Assembly (NCBI GenBank): GCA_030532685.1
Contig: JAUNKN010000008.1
Span: forward strand, 1-54,367
Source: Bacteroidales bacterium
Lineage (GTDB): Bacteria; Bacteroidota; Bacteroidia; Bacteroidales; Bacteroidaceae
DNA length: 54,367 nucleotides
Direction of reading: 5' to 3'
Shown here: positions 34,610 to 43,050 of the stretch, one piece after another
Numbering within the stretch: position 1 is the stretch's first letter
Layout: every line of letters begins with the position of its first letter
The notes under the pieces: generated by a model
Database searches by the model: none
What the model was told of the DNA's origin: nothing
The model's input: the letters and a program-made list of their open reading frames with translations, nothing else
Position numbers and translations under genes: made by a program

Positions 34610-35685
34610 TGGGGGAGCATCGTTTTGAGTTCGCGCAAAATCTCGCTTGGGCTGGGCACAATGCCACCGAGGCGTCCGTAATGCTTCACGGGGACGCGTC
34701 CCTCGACTTCGAGGCGTACGTCATGGACCATCTGTCCTGCATTGATTTCGACCACAAGAATGCCTGCCACTTTGCGAGCCATTTCTGAAATCGCAGCTTT
34801 TGGGAAAGGCCATAAGGTAATGGGGCGAAGAAGCTGCACTTCGATGCCTTCTTCGCGGGCTAAATCGACCACCTTTTGAGAGATGCGGGCTGCCGAACCA
34901 AAGGCCACGATGCCCAAAACTGGGTGGTCCGAGCCCGAGAGCTCGTAGCGCACTTCGTTTTTCTCAATTTCTCGATATTTGGCTTGAAGATGGAGGTTAT
35001 GCTTCTCCATAATTTCGGGTTGCAACTCCACGGAGGTAATCACGTTGGGCTTGCGGCCTCGCGCACCGATGGTGGCCCAAGGGTAGCGTTCGGCAATCTC
35101 CTCGTTGGTGAGGCGAGGTTTTTGTGGGCGCAATTCGACTTTTTCCATCATTTGCCCAATGACTCCATCGGAAAGCATAATCACGGGATTGCGATACTTG
35201 AAAGCAATTTCGAAACCGAGGTCCACGAAATCGGCCATTTCTTGCACGCTGTTGGGGGCGAGCACCACGGTCTCGTAGTCGCCGTTTCCTCCTCCACGTG
35301 TGGCTTGGTTGTAGTCGCTCTGCGAGGGTTGAATAGTGCCTAAGCCTGGGCCACCGCGCTGCACGTTGACGATGAGTGCGGGAACTTCGGCGCCTACCAT
35401 GTAGCTAATGCCCTCCTGCATCAGGGCTATGCCCACACTGGCCGATGAGGTCATGACGCGCTTGCCGCAACCTCCCGCGCCATAGAGCATATTGATGCTG
35501 GCCACTTCGCTCTCGGCTTGTAGTACCACCATGCCCGTTGTGTTCCAGGGAGCGAGCTCGGCAAAAGTTTCGAGCACTTCGCTTTGAGGGGTGATGGGAT
35601 AGCCAAAGTAGGCGTCGCAGCCGCAACGAATGGCGGCATGGGCCACGGCTTCATTGCCTTTGAGCAGATATATTTCCTTGTCCAT
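34606..35685 (-). CDS. vorB: 2-oxoacid:ferredoxin oxidoreductase, alpha subunit (VorB type)
   Basis: 359 residues from ATG 35685; the frame is open farther upstream but that part overlaps the ferredoxin gene. The alpha-subunit start 'LLKGNEAVAHAAIRCGCDAYFGYPITPQSEVLE' is clear, followed by 'ESEVASINMLYGAGGCGKRVMTSSASVGIALMQEG', 'NVQRGGPGLGTIQPSQSDYNQA' and 'PVIMLSDGVIGQMMEKV'. Bacteroides homologues are labelled 3-methyl-2-oxobutanoate dehydrogenase VorB, but 2-oxoglutarate is equally possible as substrate. Confidence 0.95.
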   Translation of the reverse strand: MDKEIYLLKGNEAVAHAAIRCGCDAYFGYPITPQSEVLETFAELAPWNTTGMVVLQAESEVASINMLYGAGGCGKRVMTSSASVGIALMQEGISYMVGAEVPALIVNVQRGGPGLGTIQPSQSDYNQATRGGGNGDYETVVLAPNSVQEMADFVDLGFEIAFKYRNPVIMLSDGVIGQMMEKVELRPQKPRLTNEEIAERYPWATIGARGRKPNVITSVELQPEIMEKHNLHLQAKYREIEKNEVRYELSGSDHPVLGIVAFGSAARISQKVVDLAREEGIEVQLLRPITLWPFPKAAISEMARKVAGILVVEINAGQMVHDVRLEVEGRVPVKHYGRLGGIVPSPSEILRELKTMLPQ

Positions 35686-35714
35686 AATGTGTGCAATCTG
35701 GAAGGTGGGAGGAT

Positions 35715-35945
35715 TTATTCCACCTTGAGTTTGTAAACTTCGATGCAGCCGTCGGGACACACCGTGGCGCAAGCCGCGCATCCCACGCAGGCGTCGGGAT
35801 TCACGTCTTGTGAAAACGCATAGCCGCGATGGTTCACCGCGGTGGTGCTCAGTGCGAGCGTTTGAGTGGGGCAGGCCACGACGCAAAGCCGGCAGCCTTT
35901 GCATCGTTCTTGGTCGATGACTACTGCGCCTCTAATCTTAGCCAT
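35715..35945 (-). CDS. 2x[4Fe-4S] ferredoxin-type subunit
   Basis: 76 residues with two complete cluster motifs, 'CKGCRLCVVACP' and 'CVGCAACATVCP', each C-x2-C-x2-C-x3-C(P). It is the delta/ferredoxin subunit that takes electrons from the alpha-beta-gamma core. It lies 29 bp upstream of vorB. Confidence 0.95.
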   Translation of the reverse strand: MAKIRGAVVIDQERCKGCRLCVVACPTQTLALSTTAVNHRGYAFSQDVNPDACVGCAACATVCPDGCIEVYKLKVE

Positions 35946-35959
35946 AAGAATTTAAGTTG

Positions 35960-36235
35960 TTATGGGTTGAGCAAGTCTTTGTAGTAGAAGTCGTAGATGT
36001 CAGTAAGAACGTCCAGCGCCTCGCCAGCTGGCCCGTCGGGTTCCAGCTCGTAGGCTTGTAGAAACCTTCCCTTGGCGCTCGCCCAATCGCTTCGCTTGGA
36101 ATGAAGCAGGCCGTAAAGATAGTGGATATCGGCCTGTGACAAAGCTGCGTGGGCAGGAGTTTGCTCCAAGATGGCTTCGGCTTCGTCTAAACGTTGCTCT
36201 TCGATGAGCTTCTTGACTTCGTCTCTGCTTCTCAT
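35960..36235 (-). CDS. Small TPR-like protein at the head of the oxidoreductase genes
   Basis: 91 residues from ATG 36235. One to two TPR-like helical hairpins are seen ('IEEQRLDEAEAILEQTPAHAALSQADIHYLYGLLHSKRSDWASAKGRFLQAYELEPDG'). A TPR gene precedes the ferredoxin-vorB cluster in other Bacteroidales too (from memory). A -7-like TATTTTTG lies immediately upstream (36240-36247), which would give an almost leaderless mRNA. Function unknown; assembly factor possible. Confidence 0.78.
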   Translation of the reverse strand: MRSRDEVKKLIEEQRLDEAEAILEQTPAHAALSQADIHYLYGLLHSKRSDWASAKGRFLQAYELEPDGPAGEALDVLTDIYDFYYKDLLNP

Positions 36236-36356
36236 AAGGCAAAAATAAAGTATTCTCAGCAATCGCAGTGCATGAAAAAGGCTTTTTTTCTTCTGAATGC
36301 GATTATTTTTCGTTTTTCGTACTTTGATTTCGATTTCTTCGCTTTGCAAAATCTCT

Positions 36357-37025
36357 CTATTGGCGCGCGCCGAAGATTTTGGAGCCTATCCTTACGAGAG
36401 TGCTTCCCTCGGCGATGGCCAGCGAATAGTCGTCGCTCATGCCCCAAGAGCATTCCGAAAAATGGGGTGCATTGGCAAAATGATGAGCTTTTGCCCAAGT
36501 GAAAAGCTGATGGGCAGTGTGGAACTCTGTCCGCACTTGTTCTTCATCGTCCACGAAGCTGGCCATGGCCATGAGGCCACAAATGTCCACCTGCTTGCAG
36601 CCGCGCCATGCGCCTTCGTTGAGGAAGTCGCGCAATTCGTCGGGCGAAAACCCAAACTTGGTGCTTTCCTGAGCTACGTGTATCTGCAGCAGCACGCGTA
36701 TGCGGCGTTGGCAACGCGTTGCCTGTCGGTCTATCTCTTGAAGCAGTCGCAAACTATCGACGGCATGAATGAGCGATACGTAGGGAGCGATGTATTTCAC
36801 CTTGTTCGTCTGCAAGTGCCCGATAAAGTGCCACTCGCAGTCGGAGGGGAGAAGAGCCTGTTTTTCTTGCAGTTCCTGCACGCGGCTCTCTCCAAAAATG
36901 CGTTGTCCCACATCGTAGGCTTCTTGCAGAGCCGAGGCTGGGTGAAACTTGGATACGGCCACCAAGCGTACGCCCTGAGGGAGCGACGCGTGTAGCGTGG
37001 AGAGTTGCTGTTGCAAAGGAGTCAT
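36357..37025 (-). CDS. YggS family PLP homeostasis protein
   Basis: 222 residues of the single-domain alanine-racemase-like fold. PLP lysine is in 'RLVAVSKFHP' (~Lys27). Other conserved blocks are 'IFGESRVQELQEK', 'WHFIGHLQTNKVKYI', 'ESTKFGF', 'ICGLMAMA' and 'LAIAEGSTLVRIGSKIFGAR'. It binds PLP and keeps vitamin B6 and amino-acid pools balanced. It starts 22 bp after DUF4494, so they form one unit. Confidence 0.94.
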   Translation of the reverse strand: MTPLQQQLSTLHASLPQGVRLVAVSKFHPASALQEAYDVGQRIFGESRVQELQEKQALLPSDCEWHFIGHLQTNKVKYIAPYVSLIHAVDSLRLLQEIDRQATRCQRRIRVLLQIHVAQESTKFGFSPDELRDFLNEGAWRGCKQVDICGLMAMASFVDDEEQVRTEFHTAHQLFTWAKAHHFANAPHFSECSWGMSDDYSLAIAEGSTLVRIGSKIFGARQ

Positions 37026-37047
37026 ACGCGGAGAGTAGGGAGGGATA

Positions 37048-37509
37048 TTATTGTCCTTCGGGCTTTTCGGGGATTTCGGCCGTATAATGGAACACGTCCA
37101 TAATGGTTGTTTCGGTCACGGAGGAAATGACGTAGTCCATCATCGAGCCCTTCATGCCTTCGTCCAAACGCTTCACCGCATCGCGCAGGTCGGCTGCTTG
37201 CACGAGGATGTTGTGGCTCGATTTTTTTTCCTTCCCACTCTTTTCGTCGAGGGTGATGAAGGTGAGTTTTGCGCGAAACCACTTATCGGCACTTTCGTCT
37301 GTTGTTTCAAACATTTCGGCGTAGCGTGCACGCTTGATGTCGCTCACTTGAAACTCTCCTGTCATGAAAGGAGTGATTTCTTCGATAATGCGGCGTTCGG
37401 CCTCGGTAAAGTTGAGCGCATCGACCAAGTAAGGTTCGTTCACCTTCTTGACCAATCCGTTGTCCATCGTGCGCTCGTATTTGATTTTGCATTCAAACCA
37501 TTCTGCCAT
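37048..37509 (-). CDS. DUF4494 family protein
   Basis: 153 residues from ATG 37509, where homology starts ('MAEWFECKIKYERTMDNGLVKKVNEPYLVDALNFTEAE'); the open frame upstream is promoter and repeat sequence. The rest ('VSDIKRARYAEMF', 'KLTFITLDEKSGKEKKSS', 'LVQAADLRDAVKRLDEGMKGSMMDYVI') matches the Bacteroidetes DUF4494 family. Function unknown; pairing with yggS is usual in the order (from memory). Confidence 0.9.
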   Translation of the reverse strand: MAEWFECKIKYERTMDNGLVKKVNEPYLVDALNFTEAERRIIEEITPFMTGEFQVSDIKRARYAEMFETTDESADKWFRAKLTFITLDEKSGKEKKSSHNILVQAADLRDAVKRLDEGMKGSMMDYVISSVTETTIMDVFHYTAEIPEKPEGQ

Positions 37510-37567
37510 AGTCTTGTCGTTGAAGTCGTTAGGGTTGTGAGGGAAAACGGCTCCCTCTTTCGTAGGG

Positions 37568-37599
37568 CAAAGGTACGTTTTTCTCTCGTTTGCCCCAAA
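37568..37599 (-). promoter_or_regulatory. Promoter for the DUF4494-yggS transcript
   Basis: On the minus strand TTTG (37596-37599), 20 bases, then TACCTTTG (37568-37575). Confidence 0.72.
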
Positions 37600-37760
37600 C
37601 GAAAAACTCGCAATCTTCCTCTCTTCTTCCCCCACTTTGGGCGTAGCTTTTGCTCCGTGTGCATTCGCAGAGAGGGGGAACTTGTTGTGCGAGTTGTAGG
37701 GGGAGGGCGAAGTGGCGAAGATAGGCCGCGAACAGACTATGAAGAGGAGAGGTTTTTTTT

Positions 37761-37811
37761 CTTCCCACGCAGAAAATTCTTCTTCCCACGTAAAAAATCC
37801 TACGACGCACG
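37761..37811. repeat. Intergenic repeat family copy B (two CCCACG units 21 bp apart)
   Basis: CTTCCCACG occurs at 37761 and 37782 (period 21). The second unit leads into the 27-bp core 37785-37811 that is identical, inverted, to 17343-17369. It lies between the DUF4494 and tkt promoters. Confidence 0.8.
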
Positions 37812-37932
37812 AAAAAACAAAGGCAAGGGATTGTGTCATTTTTCTGTACGACTCTTATTGTCCAAACTGCCCACTCGGTTGCTCTTTTCGCTCTGTAAAA
37901 CTCTGCTCCCTCGTGGAAAAACTGGTGAATAC

Positions 37933-37963
37933 TTGGCTAAATGCTTAAAAATATGTACTTTTG
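37933..37963 (+). promoter_or_regulatory. Promoter for tkt-rpiB
   Basis: TTG (37933-37935), 20 bases, TACTTTTG (37956-37963), 79 bases before the tkt ATG. Confidence 0.75.
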
Positions 37964-38042
37964 CCACAGTGTCCGATAGCCGCGATGGCGCGTCGGGCAC
38001 AGTTTATTTCGCTCAACCTCGTAGCCACTTTTCATCCCAACA

Positions 38043-40064
38043 ATGGAAAACTCCACTCAACTTCTCAATTTAGCTGCCGACAACATTCGTGTTTTGGCCG
38101 TGAGCATGGTAGAACGCGCAAAGTCTGGTCACCCTGGCGGTGCCATGGGCGGAGCCGATTTTATCAATGTTCTCTATAGCGAATTTCTGACCTACGATCC
38201 CGACAGCCCCTCTTGGGAGTGTCGCGACCGTTTCTTCTTGGATCCCGGCCACATGTCGCCCATGCTCTATGCACAGTTGGCCCTCATCGGTCGCTTTGAT
38301 ATCCAAGACCTTAAGGAGTTTCGCCAGTGGGGAAGTGCTACGCCTGGACACCCTGAGGTCAATGTGGAGCGCGGTATCGAAAATACGAGTGGCCCTCTCG
38401 GACAGGGACACACCTTTGCTGTAGGTGCGGCCATCGCGGCCAAAGCTCTCCATGCTCGTACGGGCAATCCCGGATTCCTGCGCGAAAAGATTTACGCTTA
38501 CATCTCCGATGGAGGCATTCAAGAGGAAATCTCCCAAGGAGCTGGTCGCATAGCAGGCCACTTGGGCTTGGACAACCTCATCATGTTTTTCGATGCCAAC
38601 GACATTCAGCTCTCTACCGAGACGGCCGACGTCATCTCCGAGGATACCGCAATGAAGTATCGCGCGTGGAATTGGAACGTACTCGAAATCGACGGCAACG
38701 ACCCTGAGCAAATTCGCAAGGCTTTGCGCGAAGCCAATGCCGAAACCAATCGTCCCACACTCATCATCGGCCACACCGTGATGGGTAAGGGGGCTCGTCA
38801 GGCCGATGGCAGTAGCTATGAGTGTGACTGCCGCACACACGGAGCTCCCCTCGGTGGCGATGCCTACAAAAATACCGTGCTCAACTTGGGAGGTTCGCTC
38901 GAGGACCCCTTCCACGTGCGTCCCGAAGTGGCCGAACTCTATGCTCGTCGTCGCGAGGAACTCAAAGAAATTGTGGCCAAGCATCGTGCCGAAGAGGCTG
39001 CATGGGCCGAAGCTCACCCCGAGAAGGCTAAGATGCAAGCCGATTGGTTTGCACGTAGACTCCCCGATTTGCCTTGGGACGCAGTGCAGCAAAAGGCCAA
39101 TGGTCCCACGCGCAACGGCTCGGCCACTTGTTTGTCTATGCTCTCGGAGCATGTCAAGAACATGATTGTTTCGTCGGCCGACCTCTGCAACTCCGACAAG
39201 ACCGATGGCTTCTTGGCACACACGCATGTCATTCGCCGTGGCGATTTCTCAGGAGGCTTCTTGCAAGCAGGCGTGAGCGAACTAACGATGGCTTGTGTGT
39301 GCATTGGTATCTCCTTGCATGGGGGTATGCTCACGGCAATGGGCACTTTCTTTGTCTTCTCCGACTATATGAAACCCGCCATTCGCATGGCGGCCCTCAT
39401 GGAGCAACCCGTCAAGTTCGTATGGAGCCACGACGCATTCCGCGTGGGCGAAGACGGGCCTACCCACGAGCCCGTGGAACAAGAGGCACAAATTCGCCTC
39501 ATGGAGAAGCTCCAAAACCATTCTGGCCGCGACAGTGTGCGCGTGTTGCGTCCTGCCGATGTGCATGAGACTACAGAGTGCTGGCGCATGGCGATGGAAA
39601 ATATGGATACGCCCACGGCGCTCATCCTCTCGCGTCAAAATATCACAGACCTCCCCACTGGAACGGACTACAAGCAGGTGGAGCGTGGAGCCTACACTGT
39701 GCTCGAAGCTGCGCAGCCCGATGTAACACTCGTAGCCAGTGGTTCGGAAGTTGCCACGCTGGTGGCTGCCGCCGAGCTCTTGAAGCAAGATGGCATTCAA
39801 GCGCGCGTAGTGAACTGTCCTTCCGAGCAGCTTTTCCGTCACCAAGACGAAGCTTATCGCACGAGCGTTATCCCGACCACGGGCAAGCGCTTCTTCCTCA
39901 CAGCAGGTCTGCCCGTCGTCTTCGAAGGTCTTGCGGGCTGTGATGGACGTGTGTTTGGTTTGAACCATTTTGGGCACAGTGCTCCCTTCAACGTGCTCGA
40001 CGAGAAGTTTGGCTTCACTCCCAGCAATATCTATAACGAAGTAAAGGAATACCTTGCTCAATAA
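38043..40064 (+). CDS. tkt: Transketolase
   Basis: 673 residues, normal full length. TPP-dependent transfer of two-carbon units in the non-oxidative pentose phosphate pathway. Visible are 'MVERAKSGHPGGAMGGADF' (substrate/TPP His), 'SGPLGQGHTFAVGAAIAAK', the TPP motif 'YISDGGIQEEISQGAGRIAGHLGLDNLIMFFDAND', and the pyrimidine domain with 'SHDAFRVGEDGPTHEPVEQ'. rpiB follows 9 bp later, so two pentose phosphate steps are cotranscribed. Confidence 0.97.
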   Translation: MENSTQLLNLAADNIRVLAVSMVERAKSGHPGGAMGGADFINVLYSEFLTYDPDSPSWECRDRFFLDPGHMSPMLYAQLALIGRFDIQDLKEFRQWGSATPGHPEVNVERGIENTSGPLGQGHTFAVGAAIAAKALHARTGNPGFLREKIYAYISDGGIQEEISQGAGRIAGHLGLDNLIMFFDANDIQLSTETADVISEDTAMKYRAWNWNVLEIDGNDPEQIRKALREANAETNRPTLIIGHTVMGKGARQADGSSYECDCRTHGAPLGGDAYKNTVLNLGGSLEDPFHVRPEVAELYARRREELKEIVAKHRAEEAAWAEAHPEKAKMQADWFARRLPDLPWDAVQQKANGPTRNGSATCLSMLSEHVKNMIVSSADLCNSDKTDGFLAHTHVIRRGDFSGGFLQAGVSELTMACVCIGISLHGGMLTAMGTFFVFSDYMKPAIRMAALMEQPVKFVWSHDAFRVGEDGPTHEPVEQEAQIRLMEKLQNHSGRDSVRVLRPADVHETTECWRMAMENMDTPTALILSRQNITDLPTGTDYKQVERGAYTVLEAAQPDVTLVASGSEVATLVAAAELLKQDGIQARVVNCPSEQLFRHQDEAYRTSVIPTTGKRFFLTAGLPVVFEGLAGCDGRVFGLNHFGHSAPFNVLDEKFGFTPSNIYNEVKEYLAQ

Positions 40065-40073
40065 ATCACGTTC

Positions 40074-40508
40074 ATGAAACCCATAGGTCTCGCCTCCGAT
40101 CATGCGGGCTTTGCCCTCAAACAGTATGTAAAGGAATATCTCACTGCGGCTCAAATCCCTTTTGTCGATTTTGGAACCGATAGCGAGGCTTCCTGTGATT
40201 ATCCCGACTATGCTCACGCTTTGGCGCGAGCCATTGGTCAGGGAGAATGTGAGCGTGGTATTGCCATTTGCGGCAGCGGTGAAGGCATAGCAATGACGCT
40301 CAACAAGCACCAGCATATTCGTGCGGCGCTTGTGTGGATGCCCGAAATTGCCGAAATGACGCGTCTGCACAACGATGCCAATGTGCTCGTAATGCCTGGT
40401 CGTTACATTGGGGTGGAAGTGGCCGAAGCCATTATGGAGCGCTTCCTCAATACCGAATTTGAAGGAGGGCGCCACCAAGGTCGCATCGACAAGATGAGCT
40501 GCTGCTAA
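40074..40508 (+). CDS. rpiB: Ribose-5-phosphate isomerase B
   Basis: 144 residues of the RpiB/LacAB family that interconverts ribose 5-phosphate and ribulose 5-phosphate. 'GLASDHAGFALKQYVKEYL' holds the phosphate-binding DHAG; 'CDYPDYAHALARAIGQGECERGIAICGSGEGIAMTLNK' is the active-site block (Cys in GIAICGSG); 'HNDANVLVMPGRYIG' is conserved. It is the last gene before two hairpins. Confidence 0.96.
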   Translation: MKPIGLASDHAGFALKQYVKEYLTAAQIPFVDFGTDSEASCDYPDYAHALARAIGQGECERGIAICGSGEGIAMTLNKHQHIRAALVWMPEIAEMTRLHNDANVLVMPGRYIGVEVAEAIMERFLNTEFEGGRHQGRIDKMSCC

Positions 40509-40532
40509 GTTGCTCTCTTAACTCCTTCCTAA

Positions 40533-40580
40533 CATCAACCGCAAGCCTAAACGATGCGTTCGCTGGGCTTGCGGTTGATG
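40533..40580 (+). terminator. 15-bp stem hairpin after rpiB
   Basis: Perfect inverted repeat 40533-40547 with 40566-40580 and an 18-base loop. The T run is weak (CTGTTTCCC); it may act with the palindrome at 40633-40668. Confidence 0.55.
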
Positions 40581-40632
40581 CTGTTTCCCTCCAAGAGAAA
40601 TCCCGTGCATTGTGGGATTCCCTATGCTCCAT

Positions 40633-40668
40633 AAAAAGCCCACCTCATTCGAATGAGGTGGGCTTTTT
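40633..40668. terminator. Bidirectional terminator, 36-bp perfect palindrome
   Basis: Perfect palindrome with A5 at one end and T5 at the other, located between the converging rpiB and protease genes; it can stop both transcripts. Confidence 0.9.
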
Positions 40669-40690
40669 GTACGGTAGTGGTGCTTCGGAG

Positions 40691-42337
40691 TTAGCGGAAG
40701 ACAACTTTGCGACCACCTTGCAGGTAAATGCCTGGAGCAGCCTGCTCGGGAGCAATGTGTCGGCCGTCGAGTGTGGTGAGTTTCTGCGATGAGAACTTGT
40801 GAACTGGGAGAGTAAGGTGTAGAGTTTTGTCGAGATAAGAGAAACTCACTGTTCCGTCGGCCTCTTGGGCGATTTGATAAATGGGGCGTTCGTCCGCAGG
40901 ATTATACCAGCGCATGGCCGGAGTTCCGTCGGGTGTGAAGTTGACTACGTGCTGCGTACCTGGGAAAAAGTCGCCCGCATAATCGGCTGCGGTGGCCGTT
41001 TTATTGCCCTGCCATTTTCCATCGGCTGCGACCACTGTGTAGCGCAAGCGCTGGGCATTGGTGTTCACGCGGTTGGAGAACCACGCAGATTGGTTGTAGT
41101 CGATGTGGTGCACGAGCATTCCGCGTCCCAGCGAAGTGAAAAACCAATCGTTGGGTTGGCGATTTTCGAGCACGAAGTACTCTTTGGGATTATTCTTATT
41201 GCGCACCAAATATCCCTGAGCTCTTCCTTTCGTATCGCTTTCTCCTAAAGCGGCGATGCGCCCTCGTTGCGGCGTTTCGCCCAATTCCTCGAGTTTCAAC
41301 CAGCCTAAGCAGTTGCGTTCGTAGGCCGAGAGCCCTACGGGGCGGTAACCATCGTTGCCATATTGGCCATAGTCCATCAAATCGTGGTAGTCGGGAGTTT
41401 CTTGCGCTTCCTCGGTGCTGTAAAAATCGGGAAGCCCCAGAGCGTGACAAAGCTCGTGGCAAAGTACGCCTATTCCTTCTAGCTGGGCATCTTGTACAAT
41501 GGGATTTCCATGGGAATCCAATACGGGCTTTTTCACCTCCTTGCCATCGACAATCTCTATCTTGGAGCGGTAGGTTTGCATGAGTTCGCAGCCTACAAAA
41601 TACCCTTTGAAATCTACGCCCTTGTTGCGCAGGTATGTGTCCGAGAAATGGGCCCAAACATAGTCTTCGCGTCCCGTTTCAAAAGCATCGTGCTCTCCTG
41701 GTCCCGCGTGGTAGAGCACTACGAGTGGAACGCTCCCTTGGCTGGCATATTGGGAAAAATCTGTCCCTTGTGCCGCTGCTTTTTCGATGGCTTCGCGATA
41801 GAGCTGAACGATATTGACGTTTTTGCTGCTGCCCTCGTTCTTTCCATAATAAGCACGAGGCTGTGCGGTTTTCACTTTGCCCACGATATCGAAAGAAGGC
41901 TGGAACATGCCGTAGCTTTGCGCGACGAAATAGTCGCGGACACTACCGCGAGAGAGTTTATTTTGCTTGTAGCCTTTTCGATTAAAGATGCTGTCCACAA
42001 GGGCTGGCGTAGTGCTCGCTTGGAAAGCTACGTCGGAAAACTCTACCATGATGACGGGAATTTTGGGACTCCCAATGCTATTCAATACGCCCATTCCCGA
42101 TTCGCCAAAGGTGCCCAAACCATCGGTATTACGGGCGTGTAGAGCGCGTGTGTTGAGAGCCTGTTGTCCCATGTGCGAAGGGCAACCTTCGTGCTTGTCG
42201 TCTGCCCGAAGAGGCGAGTAGGAAAGGGTGGCCAGCGAACCATCGGCCAAACGAGTGCGTAGGGTGCGCACGGGGCGAGTAGCCTGTGCCGTGAGCGTTG
42301 CACACATCATTATATATAGGAGTAGCTTTTTCATCAT
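40691..42337 (-). CDS. M6-family (immune inhibitor A-like) secreted metalloprotease
   Basis: 548 residues with signal peptide 'MMKKLLLYIMMCATLTAQA'. The zinc site 'HELCHALGLPDFY' (HExxHxxGxxD) and the preceding 'IPVIMVEFSDVAF' and 'VLYHAGPGEHD' fit M6 domain proteases. 'DLMDYGQYG' and 'ENRQPNDWFFTSLGRGMLVHHIDY' follow, as in the family. The end 'KLTTLDGRHIAPEQAAPGIYLQGGRKVVFR' is a variant of the shared C-terminal tail. Target proteins unknown. Confidence 0.9.
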   Translation of the reverse strand: MMKKLLLYIMMCATLTAQATRPVRTLRTRLADGSLATLSYSPLRADDKHEGCPSHMGQQALNTRALHARNTDGLGTFGESGMGVLNSIGSPKIPVIMVEFSDVAFQASTTPALVDSIFNRKGYKQNKLSRGSVRDYFVAQSYGMFQPSFDIVGKVKTAQPRAYYGKNEGSSKNVNIVQLYREAIEKAAAQGTDFSQYASQGSVPLVVLYHAGPGEHDAFETGREDYVWAHFSDTYLRNKGVDFKGYFVGCELMQTYRSKIEIVDGKEVKKPVLDSHGNPIVQDAQLEGIGVLCHELCHALGLPDFYSTEEAQETPDYHDLMDYGQYGNDGYRPVGLSAYERNCLGWLKLEELGETPQRGRIAALGESDTKGRAQGYLVRNKNNPKEYFVLENRQPNDWFFTSLGRGMLVHHIDYNQSAWFSNRVNTNAQRLRYTVVAADGKWQGNKTATAADYAGDFFPGTQHVVNFTPDGTPAMRWYNPADERPIYQIAQEADGTVSFSYLDKTLHLTLPVHKFSSQKLTTLDGRHIAPEQAAPGIYLQGGRKVVFR

Positions 42338-42407
42338 GTTTTGTCAAAAAAAGAGACGCAGACATTTGTGGTTTTATTGGATGTGTTCTAATCCTTGTGC
42401 CGTGGCT

Positions 42408-42995
42408 CTAAAAGGCCCGATGGGTAAGCACTAAGCGGATGTAAAAAGCCAAGACTTGAAGCACCCACATACCGATAGCGGCGATAGCCGCCAGTGTCCA
42501 CCAGAGCGCCATGGGAAGAACGACCAAATCGTCTTGAAGTTGTGCCATTGTGAGGGTACCGATACCGAGCGAAATCGTGAGCATCGGCAGTGTCCAAAGG
42601 AGTCCCCAAAAAGCGATTAGCGAAGCGCAAAGAGTGATGCGCATGATGCGGCGTTCGCTGTGCATCTTTTCGTTTTTTGCACGAGCATAGGGGGCTGCCG
42701 CTTTCCGTGAGGCACGATGCGCCCACACTGCACAGACGATGCAGGCCAGTAGCCCAACTATGGTGCAAGCGATGCCCGCGAGATCTACTCCCACAATCTG
42801 TGCCACGACCTCGTTGGGCACTCCTTCGCTTTGTAGCCAGCCGAGTGGCAGGAACCAACGCGTGAGCAAGTGCACCCCTCCCACGATGAACAGCGCAGCA
42901 GCAATGGCAAAGGCCGTATAGGGACGCCAAAGCTGGCGAGAAAGTGCGCCGCGTTGCGAAAGGAGAAGGCGAAAAGAGTGTCGGAAGGATTTCAT
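42408..42995 (-). CDS. Four-TM membrane protein of unknown function
   Basis: 195 residues with about four membrane spans ('FAIAAALFIVGGVHLLTRWFL', 'AGIACTIVGLLACIVCAVWA', 'LCASLIAFWGLLWTLPMLTI', 'LWWTLAAIAAIGMWVLQVLAFYI') and a basic cytoplasmic loop ('HRASRKAAAPYARAKNEKMHSERR'). No family recognised. It is transcribed divergently from the Gfo/Idh/MocA gene at 43051; the gap is only 55 bp. Confidence 0.75.
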   Translation of the reverse strand: MKSFRHSFRLLLSQRGALSRQLWRPYTAFAIAAALFIVGGVHLLTRWFLPLGWLQSEGVPNEVVAQIVGVDLAGIACTIVGLLACIVCAVWAHRASRKAAAPYARAKNEKMHSERRIMRITLCASLIAFWGLLWTLPMLTISLGIGTLTMAQLQDDLVVLPMALWWTLAAIAAIGMWVLQVLAFYIRLVLTHRAF

Positions 42996-43017
42996 GGATT
43001 TCGTGTACTTATAGGGG

Positions 43018-43043
43018 CAAAGTTACTAATAATATCGTAACTT
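43018..43043. promoter_or_regulatory. Palindromic divergent promoter region
   Basis: CAAAGTTAC (43018-43026) and GTAACTTCG (43035-43043) are mirror images around a 9-base A/T-rich centre. Read leftward the first is TAACTTTG, a perfect -7 box for the membrane protein gene. Read rightward the second is TAACTTCG, a near match for the 43051 gene. Confidence 0.5.
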
Positions 43044-43050
43044 CGCACGT

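Noticed and set aside
36240-36247. TATTTTTG box as the definite promoter of the small TPR gene
   Set aside because: No -33 TTG at 19-20 bases and it would leave almost no leader; noted in the gene entry only.
38070-39227. Long minus-strand open frame opposite tkt
   Set aside because: Transketolase on the other strand is full length and well conserved; the antisense frame shows no motif.
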